Shown one piece after another: positions 54,491 through 62,431 of a stretch of DNA of 64,000 bases. Position 1 is the first letter of the stretch. The number at the start of each line of letters is the position of its first letter. The stretch lies in the NCBI GenBank assembly GCA_028287135.1, contig JAQBQE010000033.1, positions 62,001-126,000 of the forward strand. Direction: 5' to 3'. Below the pieces are notes generated by a model. It was not told where the DNA came from. It saw only the letters and a program-made list of their open reading frames with translations, and did not search any database. Position numbers and translations under genes: made by a program. Source of the DNA: Myxococcales bacterium (lineage in GTDB: Bacteria; Myxococcota_A; Polyangia; Haliangiales; Haliangiaceae).

Positions 54491-55608
54491 TCCAGTTCAC
54501 CCGGCCGGGATTCCTTGTCTCGGGCCTGATCAAGATCCAGGAAGCACTCGCAGCGGGACGCCTGTCGGGAGACGGACCGTTCTGTCGGACCACCGAGAAG
54601 TTGCTCGAGACCGAGCTCGGCACGCGGCGCGCGCTGCTCACCACCTCCTGCACGCACGCGCTCGAGATGAGCGCGCTCTTGCTCGACATCGCCCCTGGGG
54701 ACGAAGTGATCGTCCCGGCGTTCACGTTCGTGTCGACGGTGAACGCGTTCGTCCTGCGCGGCGCACGCCCGGTGTTTGCCGACGTTCGTCCAGACACGCT
54801 CAACCTCGACGAGGAGCGCCTCCCGCAGCTCGTCACCCCGCGCACGAAGGCGATCGTGCCCGTGCACTACGCGGGCGTTGGCTGCGAGATGGATGCGATC
54901 ACGGCGATCGCGAAGGGGTGCGGCGCCGCAGTGATCGAGGACAATGCGCACGGGCTCTACGGCACCTACCGCGGCAAGATGCTCGGGACGATCGGCGCCC
55001 TCGCCACCCAGAGCTTCCACGATACGAAGAATTTCACGTGCGGCGAAGGCGGTGCGTTGCTCGTCAACGACCCGCACTTCGTGGAGCGCGCCGAGATCAT
55101 TCGCGAGAAGGGTACGAACCGGAGCCGGTTCTTCCGGGGCCAGGTCGACAAGTACACCTGGGTCGACGTCGGATCGAGCTACGTGCTCTCCGATATCCTT
55201 GCCGCTCTATTGCTCTCGCAGCTCGAAGCTCGGCACGAGATCCAGCAACGGCGCGCGCGGATCTGGAATCGGTACGCCACCGAGCTCGCGGACTGGGCAG
55301 CGTCGCTCGGCGTGCGCCTGCCCACCGTGCCGGCCCACTGCGAGCAGACGTTCCACATGTTCTATCTGCTGATTCCCGGGGCTCGCCGCTCGGCATTCAT
55401 CGATCACCTCAAGGCGCGTGACGTCCAGTCCGTGTTTCATTACCAGCCGCTGCATCTGTCGCCGATGGGGATCGCGCACGGCGGGACCGCGGGATCCTGT
55501 CCCGTCACGGAGCGGGTTGCGGACGAACTGGTCCGGCTGCCGCTCTACAACGAGCTGACGGAGCACGACCAAGGCGTCGTGATCGACGCCGTGCGTTCGT
55601 TTCGCTGA
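54487..55608 (+). CDS. wecE: dTDP-4-oxo-6-deoxyhexose aminotransferase, WecE/RffA-like
   Basis: 373 codons from the ATG at 54487. The PLP Lys is at 181 in SFHDTKNFTCGEGGAL, a form very typical of WecE; Asp152 lies in VIEDNAHG. It aminates dTDP-4-keto-6-deoxy-hexose, giving a dTDP-4-amino sugar such as 4-amino-4,6-dideoxygalactose. It uses dTDP-glucose supplied by RfbA (after a dehydratase not seen here). It is convergent with the lipoprotein gene ending at 55622. Confidence 0.9.
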   Translation: MIQFTRPGFLVSGLIKIQEALAAGRLSGDGPFCRTTEKLLETELGTRRALLTTSCTHALEMSALLLDIAPGDEVIVPAFTFVSTVNAFVLRGARPVFADVRPDTLNLDEERLPQLVTPRTKAIVPVHYAGVGCEMDAITAIAKGCGAAVIEDNAHGLYGTYRGKMLGTIGALATQSFHDTKNFTCGEGGALLVNDPHFVERAEIIREKGTNRSRFFRGQVDKYTWVDVGSSYVLSDILAALLLSQLEARHEIQQRRARIWNRYATELADWAASLGVRLPTVPAHCEQTFHMFYLLIPGARRSAFIDHLKARDVQSVFHYQPLHLSPMGIAHGGTAGSCPVTERVADELVRLPLYNELTEHDQGVVIDAVRSFR

Positions 55609-55621
55609 GGCTACCTCGCGA

Positions 55622-56803
55622 TCACTGTTGCTCGAAGTAGAGCAGACCCTTCTTGTTCGCGACGACAATGTCGGGCCTCGTGTCCTTGTTGACATCGAAC
55701 ACCTCGAACTGCGTTCCGACGCCAGAATCTGCGTCGATGATGTGGCGAGACCACCAAACGTCGCCTGCTTCGCGCTCCATCCGGTAGTACACGAGCAACG
55801 CTGGCTCGAGCGCTCCCGGATCGGCCGTGAAGTGCGCGAACCAGCGCTTGCCGGTGACAAGTTCTGGGACCCGATCACCGTCGAGGTCGACGAAGCGCGC
55901 GGCGTGGGTCTGTGACAGCGACCGATCGATCACGTGCTCGGTGAACGAGATCTCGTCGAGCAGGCCCGGTTGTTGTTCCCACCACCGGACGCCGTATCCG
56001 TGCGGGCTGGTTCCGATGACGTCCTGAAGACCGTCACCGTTGACGTCGTAGACGTACATGTGACTGCAGTCGTTGGGGCAAAGGGTAACCGGATGCCACA
56101 TCCACGGTCGGGTCGTGCCGGCGGCGGGCTGCTCGAGCCAGCCGGAGCCGGTGATGATGTCGAGCCGCCGGTCACGATTGAGGTCACCGACTCCGAGACC
56201 GTGCTCGTACCGTCCTGCGTACGGGAACGATGGCGGTGTGACCGCGTCCATTGTCCACTCCGCCTCTGGCGGTGACGTGGGTTGCACCCAGCCGAGTCGC
56301 AGGTCGGGCTCCGTGCCGAGGATCAGGAGATTTCGATCGTTCTGGAACAGGTCGACGAACAGAGGACTCTCGCCGGATGCACGCGGCGTGATCATGTGAC
56401 ATTCCCAGTGCTGGTCCTGACCACGAGGATTTGCACACCAGGTTGCGGCTTCTCCCGGCGGCCCGATCACGATCAGATCGTCATAACTGTCCCCATCGAG
56501 ATCGCGATGGAACGCGCCGAAGCTGTGCGAGTACTCGGTCTCTGGATCCCACGCACGCGGGACTCGTAGCTCGTGGGCGCCGTAATCGGGCCCCTGGTAC
56601 CACTGCTCCTCGGTGACCAGGTCGTAGATATCGTCGCGATTGACGTCGAAGATCGCGACACCCTCGGCGCGGTATGCCGGATCGACGATCACCTTCCGGA
56701 AGGTGATCTTCCCTTCCTCCGGGCCTTGGGGGGCGGTGAGGTCATCGCCACATGCGGCCGTGATGGCAAGCACGGCGATCGCAGGCAACTGACCTCGCAG
56801 CAT
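55622..56803 (-). CDS. FG-GAP/VCBS-repeat lipoprotein
   Basis: 393 codons from the ATG at 56803 with lipobox AITAAC (Cys18). The mature protein consists of FG-GAP/VCBS-type repeats with Asp-rich turns, such as DVNRDDIYDLV, DLNRDRRLDII, DVNGDGLQDVI, DLDGDRVPELV and DVNKDTRPDIV, forming a calcium-binding propeller. Unlike the island repeats there is no DxLWRN block, so it is a different module. A surface or periplasmic binding role is likely; no enzyme domain is seen. Confidence 0.85.
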   Translation of the reverse strand: MLRGQLPAIAVLAITAACGDDLTAPQGPEEGKITFRKVIVDPAYRAEGVAIFDVNRDDIYDLVTEEQWYQGPDYGAHELRVPRAWDPETEYSHSFGAFHRDLDGDSYDDLIVIGPPGEAATWCANPRGQDQHWECHMITPRASGESPLFVDLFQNDRNLLILGTEPDLRLGWVQPTSPPEAEWTMDAVTPPSFPYAGRYEHGLGVGDLNRDRRLDIITGSGWLEQPAAGTTRPWMWHPVTLCPNDCSHMYVYDVNGDGLQDVIGTSPHGYGVRWWEQQPGLLDEISFTEHVIDRSLSQTHAARFVDLDGDRVPELVTGKRWFAHFTADPGALEPALLVYYRMEREAGDVWWSRHIIDADSGVGTQFEVFDVNKDTRPDIVVANKKGLLYFEQQ

Positions 56804-56867
56804 CGGACCTCATTGTAGGACCATAGACATGAGCGACGCGGGCGGAACGAACCGCTATCCTCGTGGA

Positions 56868-57695
56868 ATGCGGTTCGACCTTATCGTTGTTGTGATCGCT
56901 CTCTCGATCGGGTGCGGTGAGAGCTCCCAGGTCAGCCCGACCGTTGACGCAGCGAGCAGCGTCGATCCGATTCGCCCCTCCGGATACATCGATGGCGCCT
57001 GCGTCGGCCAACCCACCGGCGCTCGCGTCCTCGTCTATACCCGCGAGAATCAGTATCGTCACTACTCCAACCTCGACGCGCGGATCGCCTTATTCGGGAT
57101 GTGCGAGACGCGCGGCTTCAACGTCAGCTCCACCAATGATCAGTTGACGATCAACGCGAGGCAGCTCGCGAGCTTCGACGTCGTGGTGTTCGCAGTGACG
57201 AGCGGCAACGGCGGAATCGACAACCAGGGGCGGGCTGACTTCGAGGCGTGGGCCACAGCCGGTGGCGGCATCGTCGGCCTGCATTCCGCGAGCTCGACCG
57301 AGTCGGACTGGCCGTTCTACGTCGACAGGATCGGTGCCGTGTTCGCGCACCACGAGAACGGATTGCCGACCGCTACCGTCAACGTCGCCGCGACGCCCCA
57401 TCCGATCACCGCCGGCATCACGTCCTTCCAGCATGACGACGAGTGGTACCTGTTCCAGACGCGGCCGGAGGACAAGCCCGGGACCCAGGTCCTGTTGTCC
57501 CTCGACGAGGCCACGCTGCCGAGTGACTATCCCGCGGAATCGAAGATCGGGTTTCACGCGATCGGGTGGGCTCGCGAGAACGCTGGCTCGAGGACGTTCT
57601 ACACGGCCCTCGGCCACACGCGTTCGACATTCGTCGATGCGGCACCGCTCACACTGATCGGCAACGCGATCGAGTGGGCCGCTCACAAGCGCTGA
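56868..57695 (+). CDS. ThuA-like lipoprotein
   Basis: 275 codons from the ATG at 56868, which gives the lipoprotein signal IALSIGC (Cys15). The domain ARVLVYTRENQYRHYSNLDA near residue 49, FDVVVFAVTSGNGGIDN near 100, GGGIVGLHSASSTESDWPFY near 130 and HDDEWYLF near 190 match the ThuA-like (class I amidotransferase-like) fold linked to trehalose and sugar metabolism. It is divergent from the VCBS lipoprotein. Confidence 0.87.
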   Translation: MRFDLIVVVIALSIGCGESSQVSPTVDAASSVDPIRPSGYIDGACVGQPTGARVLVYTRENQYRHYSNLDARIALFGMCETRGFNVSSTNDQLTINARQLASFDVVVFAVTSGNGGIDNQGRADFEAWATAGGGIVGLHSASSTESDWPFYVDRIGAVFAHHENGLPTATVNVAATPHPITAGITSFQHDDEWYLFQTRPEDKPGTQVLLSLDEATLPSDYPAESKIGFHAIGWARENAGSRTFYTALGHTRSTFVDAAPLTLIGNAIEWAAHKR

Positions 57696-57777
57696 GAACT
57701 GCTGGCCTTGACGCATTCCCACGGGCCCGCGGAACCTGCGACGGAATCCCGGGCATGTGGTAAAGCCTCGGGTCGTG

Positions 57778-58602
57778 ATGACCGAGTCTGCTCCCTTGAA
57801 ACCGACGCTGATGTCGCGCCTCCAGCTCCGGCCCGAGTTCCACCGGGCGCTGAAGGCGCTCAAGATCGTCGAGATTGCATCGAAGGTGCTCTCGATGCGG
57901 CCGCTGCGCCGCACGCTGCCGAACGGAACTCGCTACCGCGTGCGGTACGGCGAGAGCCTGTTGATGGCCGACGAGATCTTCAACCGCCAAGTCTACCGGG
58001 ACCCGTTCGAGGGTCGCGAGGTCAGGACGTTCGTCGATCTCGGCTCGAACGTCGGCTACTTCACCTGCTATGCGATGGAGCGGATCCAGCGCGCAGATGC
58101 GTTCGGGCTCTCCGTCGATGCGAACCCGAGGATGGCGGCCGAGACCGCGTTCCACATCGAGCAGAACGGCTGGAAGAACGTCCTCGGCGTGTCGGGTGTC
58201 GTCGGCTACCCGCTCGACGTCGAGCAGGCCCCGTTCTTCCTCAATCCATCGAACATCTCTGGTTCTGCCACCGTGCTGAACCCGAACATCCCGGCCAAGG
58301 GCGCACAGCAGGAGATCAAGGTCCCGACCGTCGACCTCAATCGCGCCTGGCGCGCGCACGCTGGCGACCGCCCCGTCGACGTCCTCAAGGTCGACGTCGA
58401 GGGCTTCGAGGTCAAGGTCCTCGATACGATCCCCGAGCTCCTGAAGCGGACCAACACCGTCGTGCTCGAGTGGCACAAGTGGATCACCCCGCGTGAGCCG
58501 GTGGACGAGGTCCTCGGACGCGCAGGGCTTCGATTCAACAAGATCGTGACCGAGGACGCCCACTGCGGCGTCGCGTATTACGAGCGCCCCTCTCCACTCT
58601 GA
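57778..58602 (+). CDS. FkbM family methyltransferase
   Basis: 274 codons from the ATG at 57778; GTGs at 57757 and 57775 are possible. FVDLGSNVGYFTCYAM near residue 91 is the SAM site, and VDVLKVDVEGFEVKVLD near 200 is the FkbM signature. The enzymes O-methylate sugars or polyketides; here a surface glycan sugar is the likely target. It is followed 16 bp later by a membrane-protein gene. Confidence 0.9.
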   Translation: MTESAPLKPTLMSRLQLRPEFHRALKALKIVEIASKVLSMRPLRRTLPNGTRYRVRYGESLLMADEIFNRQVYRDPFEGREVRTFVDLGSNVGYFTCYAMERIQRADAFGLSVDANPRMAAETAFHIEQNGWKNVLGVSGVVGYPLDVEQAPFFLNPSNISGSATVLNPNIPAKGAQQEIKVPTVDLNRAWRAHAGDRPVDVLKVDVEGFEVKVLDTIPELLKRTNTVVLEWHKWITPREPVDEVLGRAGLRFNKIVTEDAHCGVAYYERPSPL

Positions 58603-58618
58603 CAACGAGCGCGATGGG

Positions 58619-60472
58619 ATGCGATACGTCGCGCTGCTAGCGCAGCCACTGCTTGTCGGTGTGCTGCCGTCGCTGATGCTATCGCTCGCAGTCGCGCGGT
58701 TCACGCTCACGCACTTCTTCGTCCGCGCGCCGTTCTTGCTCGATTCTGGACTCCTGTCCGGCATCGCGTACCGGTCTGGGCCGCTGCTGACCCCTCCGCC
58801 GATTGCATGCGACTACGCGACCTCGTTCTATCAGGTCTACGTGTCTCCGATCGTGTCGGTGTTTTCGGGGCTCAGCTATCTGGTCCCGGTCGGTCGCATC
58901 GAGTGGTTTGCGTTCGTAGAGGGCCTTGTCTACTTCCCTCTCGGGATCGCTGTGTACGCTCTTGCGAGGCGCGTCGCGCCCTCGTGTGCGTTGCGACGAC
59001 TGCCGATCACGATGGTCGCCGCACTTTCGTTCGCGTTCAGCGGGCTCGTGCTGTGGATGATCAGGTATCCCCATTACGAGGCGGCAACACCCGGCTTGCT
59101 CTGTCTGTTACTCGTGGCCGTTGTCAGCGGTCGAACGCGTCTTAGCTGGATGCTTCTCGCGTTCACGGTTTCGGTGCGCCAGGACGGTGGAGCGCATGCC
59201 GCGCTCGCGCTCCTGCCCGTCCTATACCTCAAATGGCGTGGCACGGAGATGCTACCGAGCAAGCGGCGACTGGTCGCGATCATTGTCGTTGCGCTCGCTG
59301 CGAGTGTGGCGGGGTTTGCGTTCCAGAGGCTGTTCTTCGTCCCCGCCGACCGGATGCGCGCCATCTACACGGGATCTCCCGCGTACAGCCACCTCAGCTT
59401 CTCGGTTGTCGTCGAACGCGCACGCACATTCGTCGAAATCTGTCACGTCATCTACTACCCGTTCCTCGCCACGGTGCTCGTCGCCGCGCTCCGTCGTGAT
59501 GCGCGGTACTTGCTCGGCTGGGCGGCCACGCTACCGTGGTTCCTGTTCAACTTCGTCGCCTTCGACGATTCGAAGAGCTCGTTCGCGGTCTACACGGTCG
59601 CGCCGTTTCTGGTCGGCGTTTTCTGGGTCTATCTGTACGGCGCAGTCCTGACGCCTCCGAACCGACGCATGCGTGCCGGGGCGCTCGAGGCCGTGTTCGC
59701 GCTCGTCTGCATCAGCTCGACGCTCGGCTACTACCGGGCGGCACCGGCTCTCCTGAAGCCGACCGTTCGCGACATGGCGTTCTCACACGAGCGCAATCGG
59801 CCCGCGGTCCACGGGTTTGTCGACGCACTCCGCATGCGCCGCGCAGACTTCGGGCGTCTGTATGTGGACTATGCGGTCGCCGCACTCGCACAAGAATGGC
59901 TCCAGCTCGGCGATCTCTGGCAGCCAGGCGTCACGCAGGTGCCGGACGCCATCGCGTTCCATGACCGCGCGTGGGGCAGTGGACTCGCCCTGCTGCCCGC
60001 GCTCACAGCGCATCACCTCGACACCTGCATGCATGTCCTCGACACCGGCCTTCACGTGTGCTCGCGCGAGCCACTGCGGACCGAGACGCTGGCCGCTGTC
60101 GCCACCGAGACGATTCCTGCTTCGTTCGCGTTCACGCGCGTCCATCGGCCCGGAGTCGATGTCGACGCTCGGGGCATCGTGGTGCTGGGCGGCTACAGCC
60201 TGCCTGGGACCCTCGGTGCGTTGCCGCGTGGCTCGTACGAATGGGTGGTAACGGTCTCGGCCGATTCGCGCTCCGATCAAGAAACTGCTCCGCTGGCCCG
60301 GCTCCGGGTGGAGTCGGGCTCGTCGATCCTCGCCGAGGTGACCCTTGCGAAGGACTCTCACCAGCTCGTAGTCCGGTTCGAGTCCGACGGCGAACAGCGC
60401 CTCTCGTATCGCGTCACCGCACAGTCGGCCGCTCCCCTGGTCATCACCGGCGCGCAGCTCCGGCAGCGCTAG
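58619..60472 (+). CDS. Polytopic membrane protein with C-terminal beta domain
   Basis: 617 codons from the ATG at 58619. Roughly ten hydrophobic segments cover residues 1-370. The first loop has YATSFYQVYVSPIVSVFSGL and a later helix end has VSVRQDGGAHAALAL, which recalls DUF2079-type membrane proteins. The last 230 residues are soluble, with ALPRGSYEWVVTVSADSRS near the end. It is likely part of the sugar-transfer set of this locus. No catalytic residue can be stated. Confidence 0.66.
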   Translation: MRYVALLAQPLLVGVLPSLMLSLAVARFTLTHFFVRAPFLLDSGLLSGIAYRSGPLLTPPPIACDYATSFYQVYVSPIVSVFSGLSYLVPVGRIEWFAFVEGLVYFPLGIAVYALARRVAPSCALRRLPITMVAALSFAFSGLVLWMIRYPHYEAATPGLLCLLLVAVVSGRTRLSWMLLAFTVSVRQDGGAHAALALLPVLYLKWRGTEMLPSKRRLVAIIVVALAASVAGFAFQRLFFVPADRMRAIYTGSPAYSHLSFSVVVERARTFVEICHVIYYPFLATVLVAALRRDARYLLGWAATLPWFLFNFVAFDDSKSSFAVYTVAPFLVGVFWVYLYGAVLTPPNRRMRAGALEAVFALVCISSTLGYYRAAPALLKPTVRDMAFSHERNRPAVHGFVDALRMRRADFGRLYVDYAVAALAQEWLQLGDLWQPGVTQVPDAIAFHDRAWGSGLALLPALTAHHLDTCMHVLDTGLHVCSREPLRTETLAAVATETIPASFAFTRVHRPGVDVDARGIVVLGGYSLPGTLGALPRGSYEWVVTVSADSRSDQETAPLARLRVESGSSILAEVTLAKDSHQLVVRFESDGEQRLSYRVTAQSAAPLVITGAQLRQR

Positions 60473-60528
60473 CGACTTCGTCCTCGAGCAGAACGTGACT
60501 CTGGCGTATAGCCACGTTACACACGCAC

Positions 60529-62331
60529 ATGCTCCGTAGCCGGCTTCGCGCGCTCGGCGTGGCCGCGATCCTGGCATTCGGCCTGCTGATCGGATTCCGC
60601 CAGCTCGGCACGCACGGCGCCTACGCCGGCCATGGCGCATACCGCGCGCAGGTCGACGCATTCCTCGCCGGCCGGCTCGCGCTGACAACCGCCCCCGAGG
60701 GGCTCGCGCACGATCTGGCGTGGACACCGACCGGCGTCCAGCAGGTCTGGGGTCTCGGCGTGCCGATGTGGATGACCCCGTTCGAGGTCGGTGCGCGCGT
60801 CGTCGGTGTCGATCCATTTCCGGATCGGATCGCGATGGGTCTCTGGCTCGCGCTCGTGATGTTCGTGCTGATCCGCGCCTTCTTCCGCGCCCGCGACGGT
60901 GAAGCGTGGTGGATCGGCGCGGGCAGCGTGCTGCTCACCGCGCTGCTGCCCGGCTTCCTCGCGATGCTGCGGGGCAGGCTCGGTGTCTACGAGGAAGCGG
61001 CGATCTACAGCTACGGGGCAGCGCTGATCCTGCTCGGCGGTACGGTGGCGCTCCATCGGTTTCCGTCGGGGAATCGCTACGTGGTGCTGCTGCTCGCCGC
61101 GGGGCTCGCCGGCTTCGTCCGACCCACGGTGTGGTTCTACGGGCTCGGCACCGCGGTGGTCGCCTCGTGGATCTATCTCCGTGCCCACGGCCGGCGCGCG
61201 CTGCCGATCGCCGTGCTCGGCCTCGCGGTGTTCGGGGCGGGCGGGCTCACGCTGTACACGACCAATGCGCAGCGCTTCGGATCGGGCACCGAGTTCGGCC
61301 ACCGGCTGAACCTGCAGTCGCTGTCCGGCAACATCTACGCGACGCGGTTCAGCTATCCCTTCCAGCGGGTGAGCGTGCTCGATGCAACGGCCGAGCTCGG
61401 CGGCGCGATGTTCGATCGGCCGGAGGTCGGCGCGAAGCGCGGGTTCTACAACCGCGGGCTCCATCGCGGCGAGGCCGATGTCCCGCGCTGGCGCGAGTAC
61501 TACTTCACGACGTACTCGTGGCCGTACCTCCCGCTGCTGCTCGCCGCGATCGTGATCGGCGTGCGTGCGGGGTATCGTCGCCGCCGGCAGCGCACCGCGG
61601 ATCCGCTCGCCCCCGTGCTGCTCGCGTGGGCCGTGATCGGCGCGGCGCCGCTCGTCGTGTTCTATCTGCGCGCGCCGTTCCTGTCCTCGCGCTACCTGCT
61701 CGACCTCGCGCCGGCGGTCGCCGCGCTGCTCGTGATCGTCTGGCGTGCCGGGTCGACGTGGATCGCGAGTCGCGGTCGGGGGGCGGTCGCGTTCGGCATC
61801 CTCGTCGCGCTGTGGGCGACCGCGATCGTGACGAGCACGACCCGCCGTCGCATCGAGGCGGACCCCGTGGATGGCATCGGGGCGATCGCCTCCGCCGCGG
61901 CGCTGTCCCGGCCGGCGACGCAGAGCCGCGTGTTCCCGAGCGAGTACGTCGTCGACAGCGACTGGATCGCCTCGCAGGATCGGCCGAGCCCGCACGGCCT
62001 CTACCTCAACGGCACCGGCTGGTACCCGCGGACCAACCGGATCGCGCCGGCGACCCACTTCTTCGTCGAGGACCCGCAGTTCATCGAGGTCGAGGTCGAG
62101 AACGCGCCGGGCGAGAAGCTCGATCTGCGCTCGGAGGTCCGCGCCACCCTCGGGCTCGAGCACCTGCGGCTCGCGACTGCCGAGCCCACCCCCGCAGGTA
62201 TGCGGCTGCGGTTCGCGATCCCCCGCCCTCCGCGCGGGCTGCACGTCGTCTTCCTCGCGTTCGGTCCCGACACCCGGCTCGACCGAGGACAGTCCGACCT
62301 CGTGCTGCGCCGCGTTCGCTGGCGCCAGTGA
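60529..62331 (+). CDS. Polytopic membrane protein, GT-C-like
   Basis: 600 codons from the ATG at 60529. About eleven hydrophobic segments are present. The first outside loop is HGAYAGHGAYRAQVDAFLAG, then LAWTPTGVQQVWGLGVP, and a conserved-looking FYLRAPFLSSRYLLDLAPA lies in the fourth hundred. The C-terminal 150 residues are soluble. It resembles large membrane glycosyltransferase-like proteins but has no clear acidic DxD or DE site in the first loop. It is the last glycan gene before the PilZ-like protein. Confidence 0.66.
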   Translation: MLRSRLRALGVAAILAFGLLIGFRQLGTHGAYAGHGAYRAQVDAFLAGRLALTTAPEGLAHDLAWTPTGVQQVWGLGVPMWMTPFEVGARVVGVDPFPDRIAMGLWLALVMFVLIRAFFRARDGEAWWIGAGSVLLTALLPGFLAMLRGRLGVYEEAAIYSYGAALILLGGTVALHRFPSGNRYVVLLLAAGLAGFVRPTVWFYGLGTAVVASWIYLRAHGRRALPIAVLGLAVFGAGGLTLYTTNAQRFGSGTEFGHRLNLQSLSGNIYATRFSYPFQRVSVLDATAELGGAMFDRPEVGAKRGFYNRGLHRGEADVPRWREYYFTTYSWPYLPLLLAAIVIGVRAGYRRRRQRTADPLAPVLLAWAVIGAAPLVVFYLRAPFLSSRYLLDLAPAVAALLVIVWRAGSTWIASRGRGAVAFGILVALWATAIVTSTTRRRIEADPVDGIGAIASAAALSRPATQSRVFPSEYVVDSDWIASQDRPSPHGLYLNGTGWYPRTNRIAPATHFFVEDPQFIEVEVENAPGEKLDLRSEVRATLGLEHLRLATAEPTPAGMRLRFAIPRPPRGLHVVFLAFGPDTRLDRGQSDLVLRRVRWRQ

Positions 62332-62431
62332 GAACGTGTGGTGCGTTCTGCACCACCGGCACACACAGCGATGCCAGACGAGAAGCTGGCTCCTGCGTCA
62401 GAGGATCCTTACAATCGAACGGAAGGTGGTG

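Noticed and set aside
60517-62364. A 615-codon open frame on the minus strand
   Set aside because: It is antisense to a clear polytopic membrane protein; composition is typical of a complementary-strand artefact.
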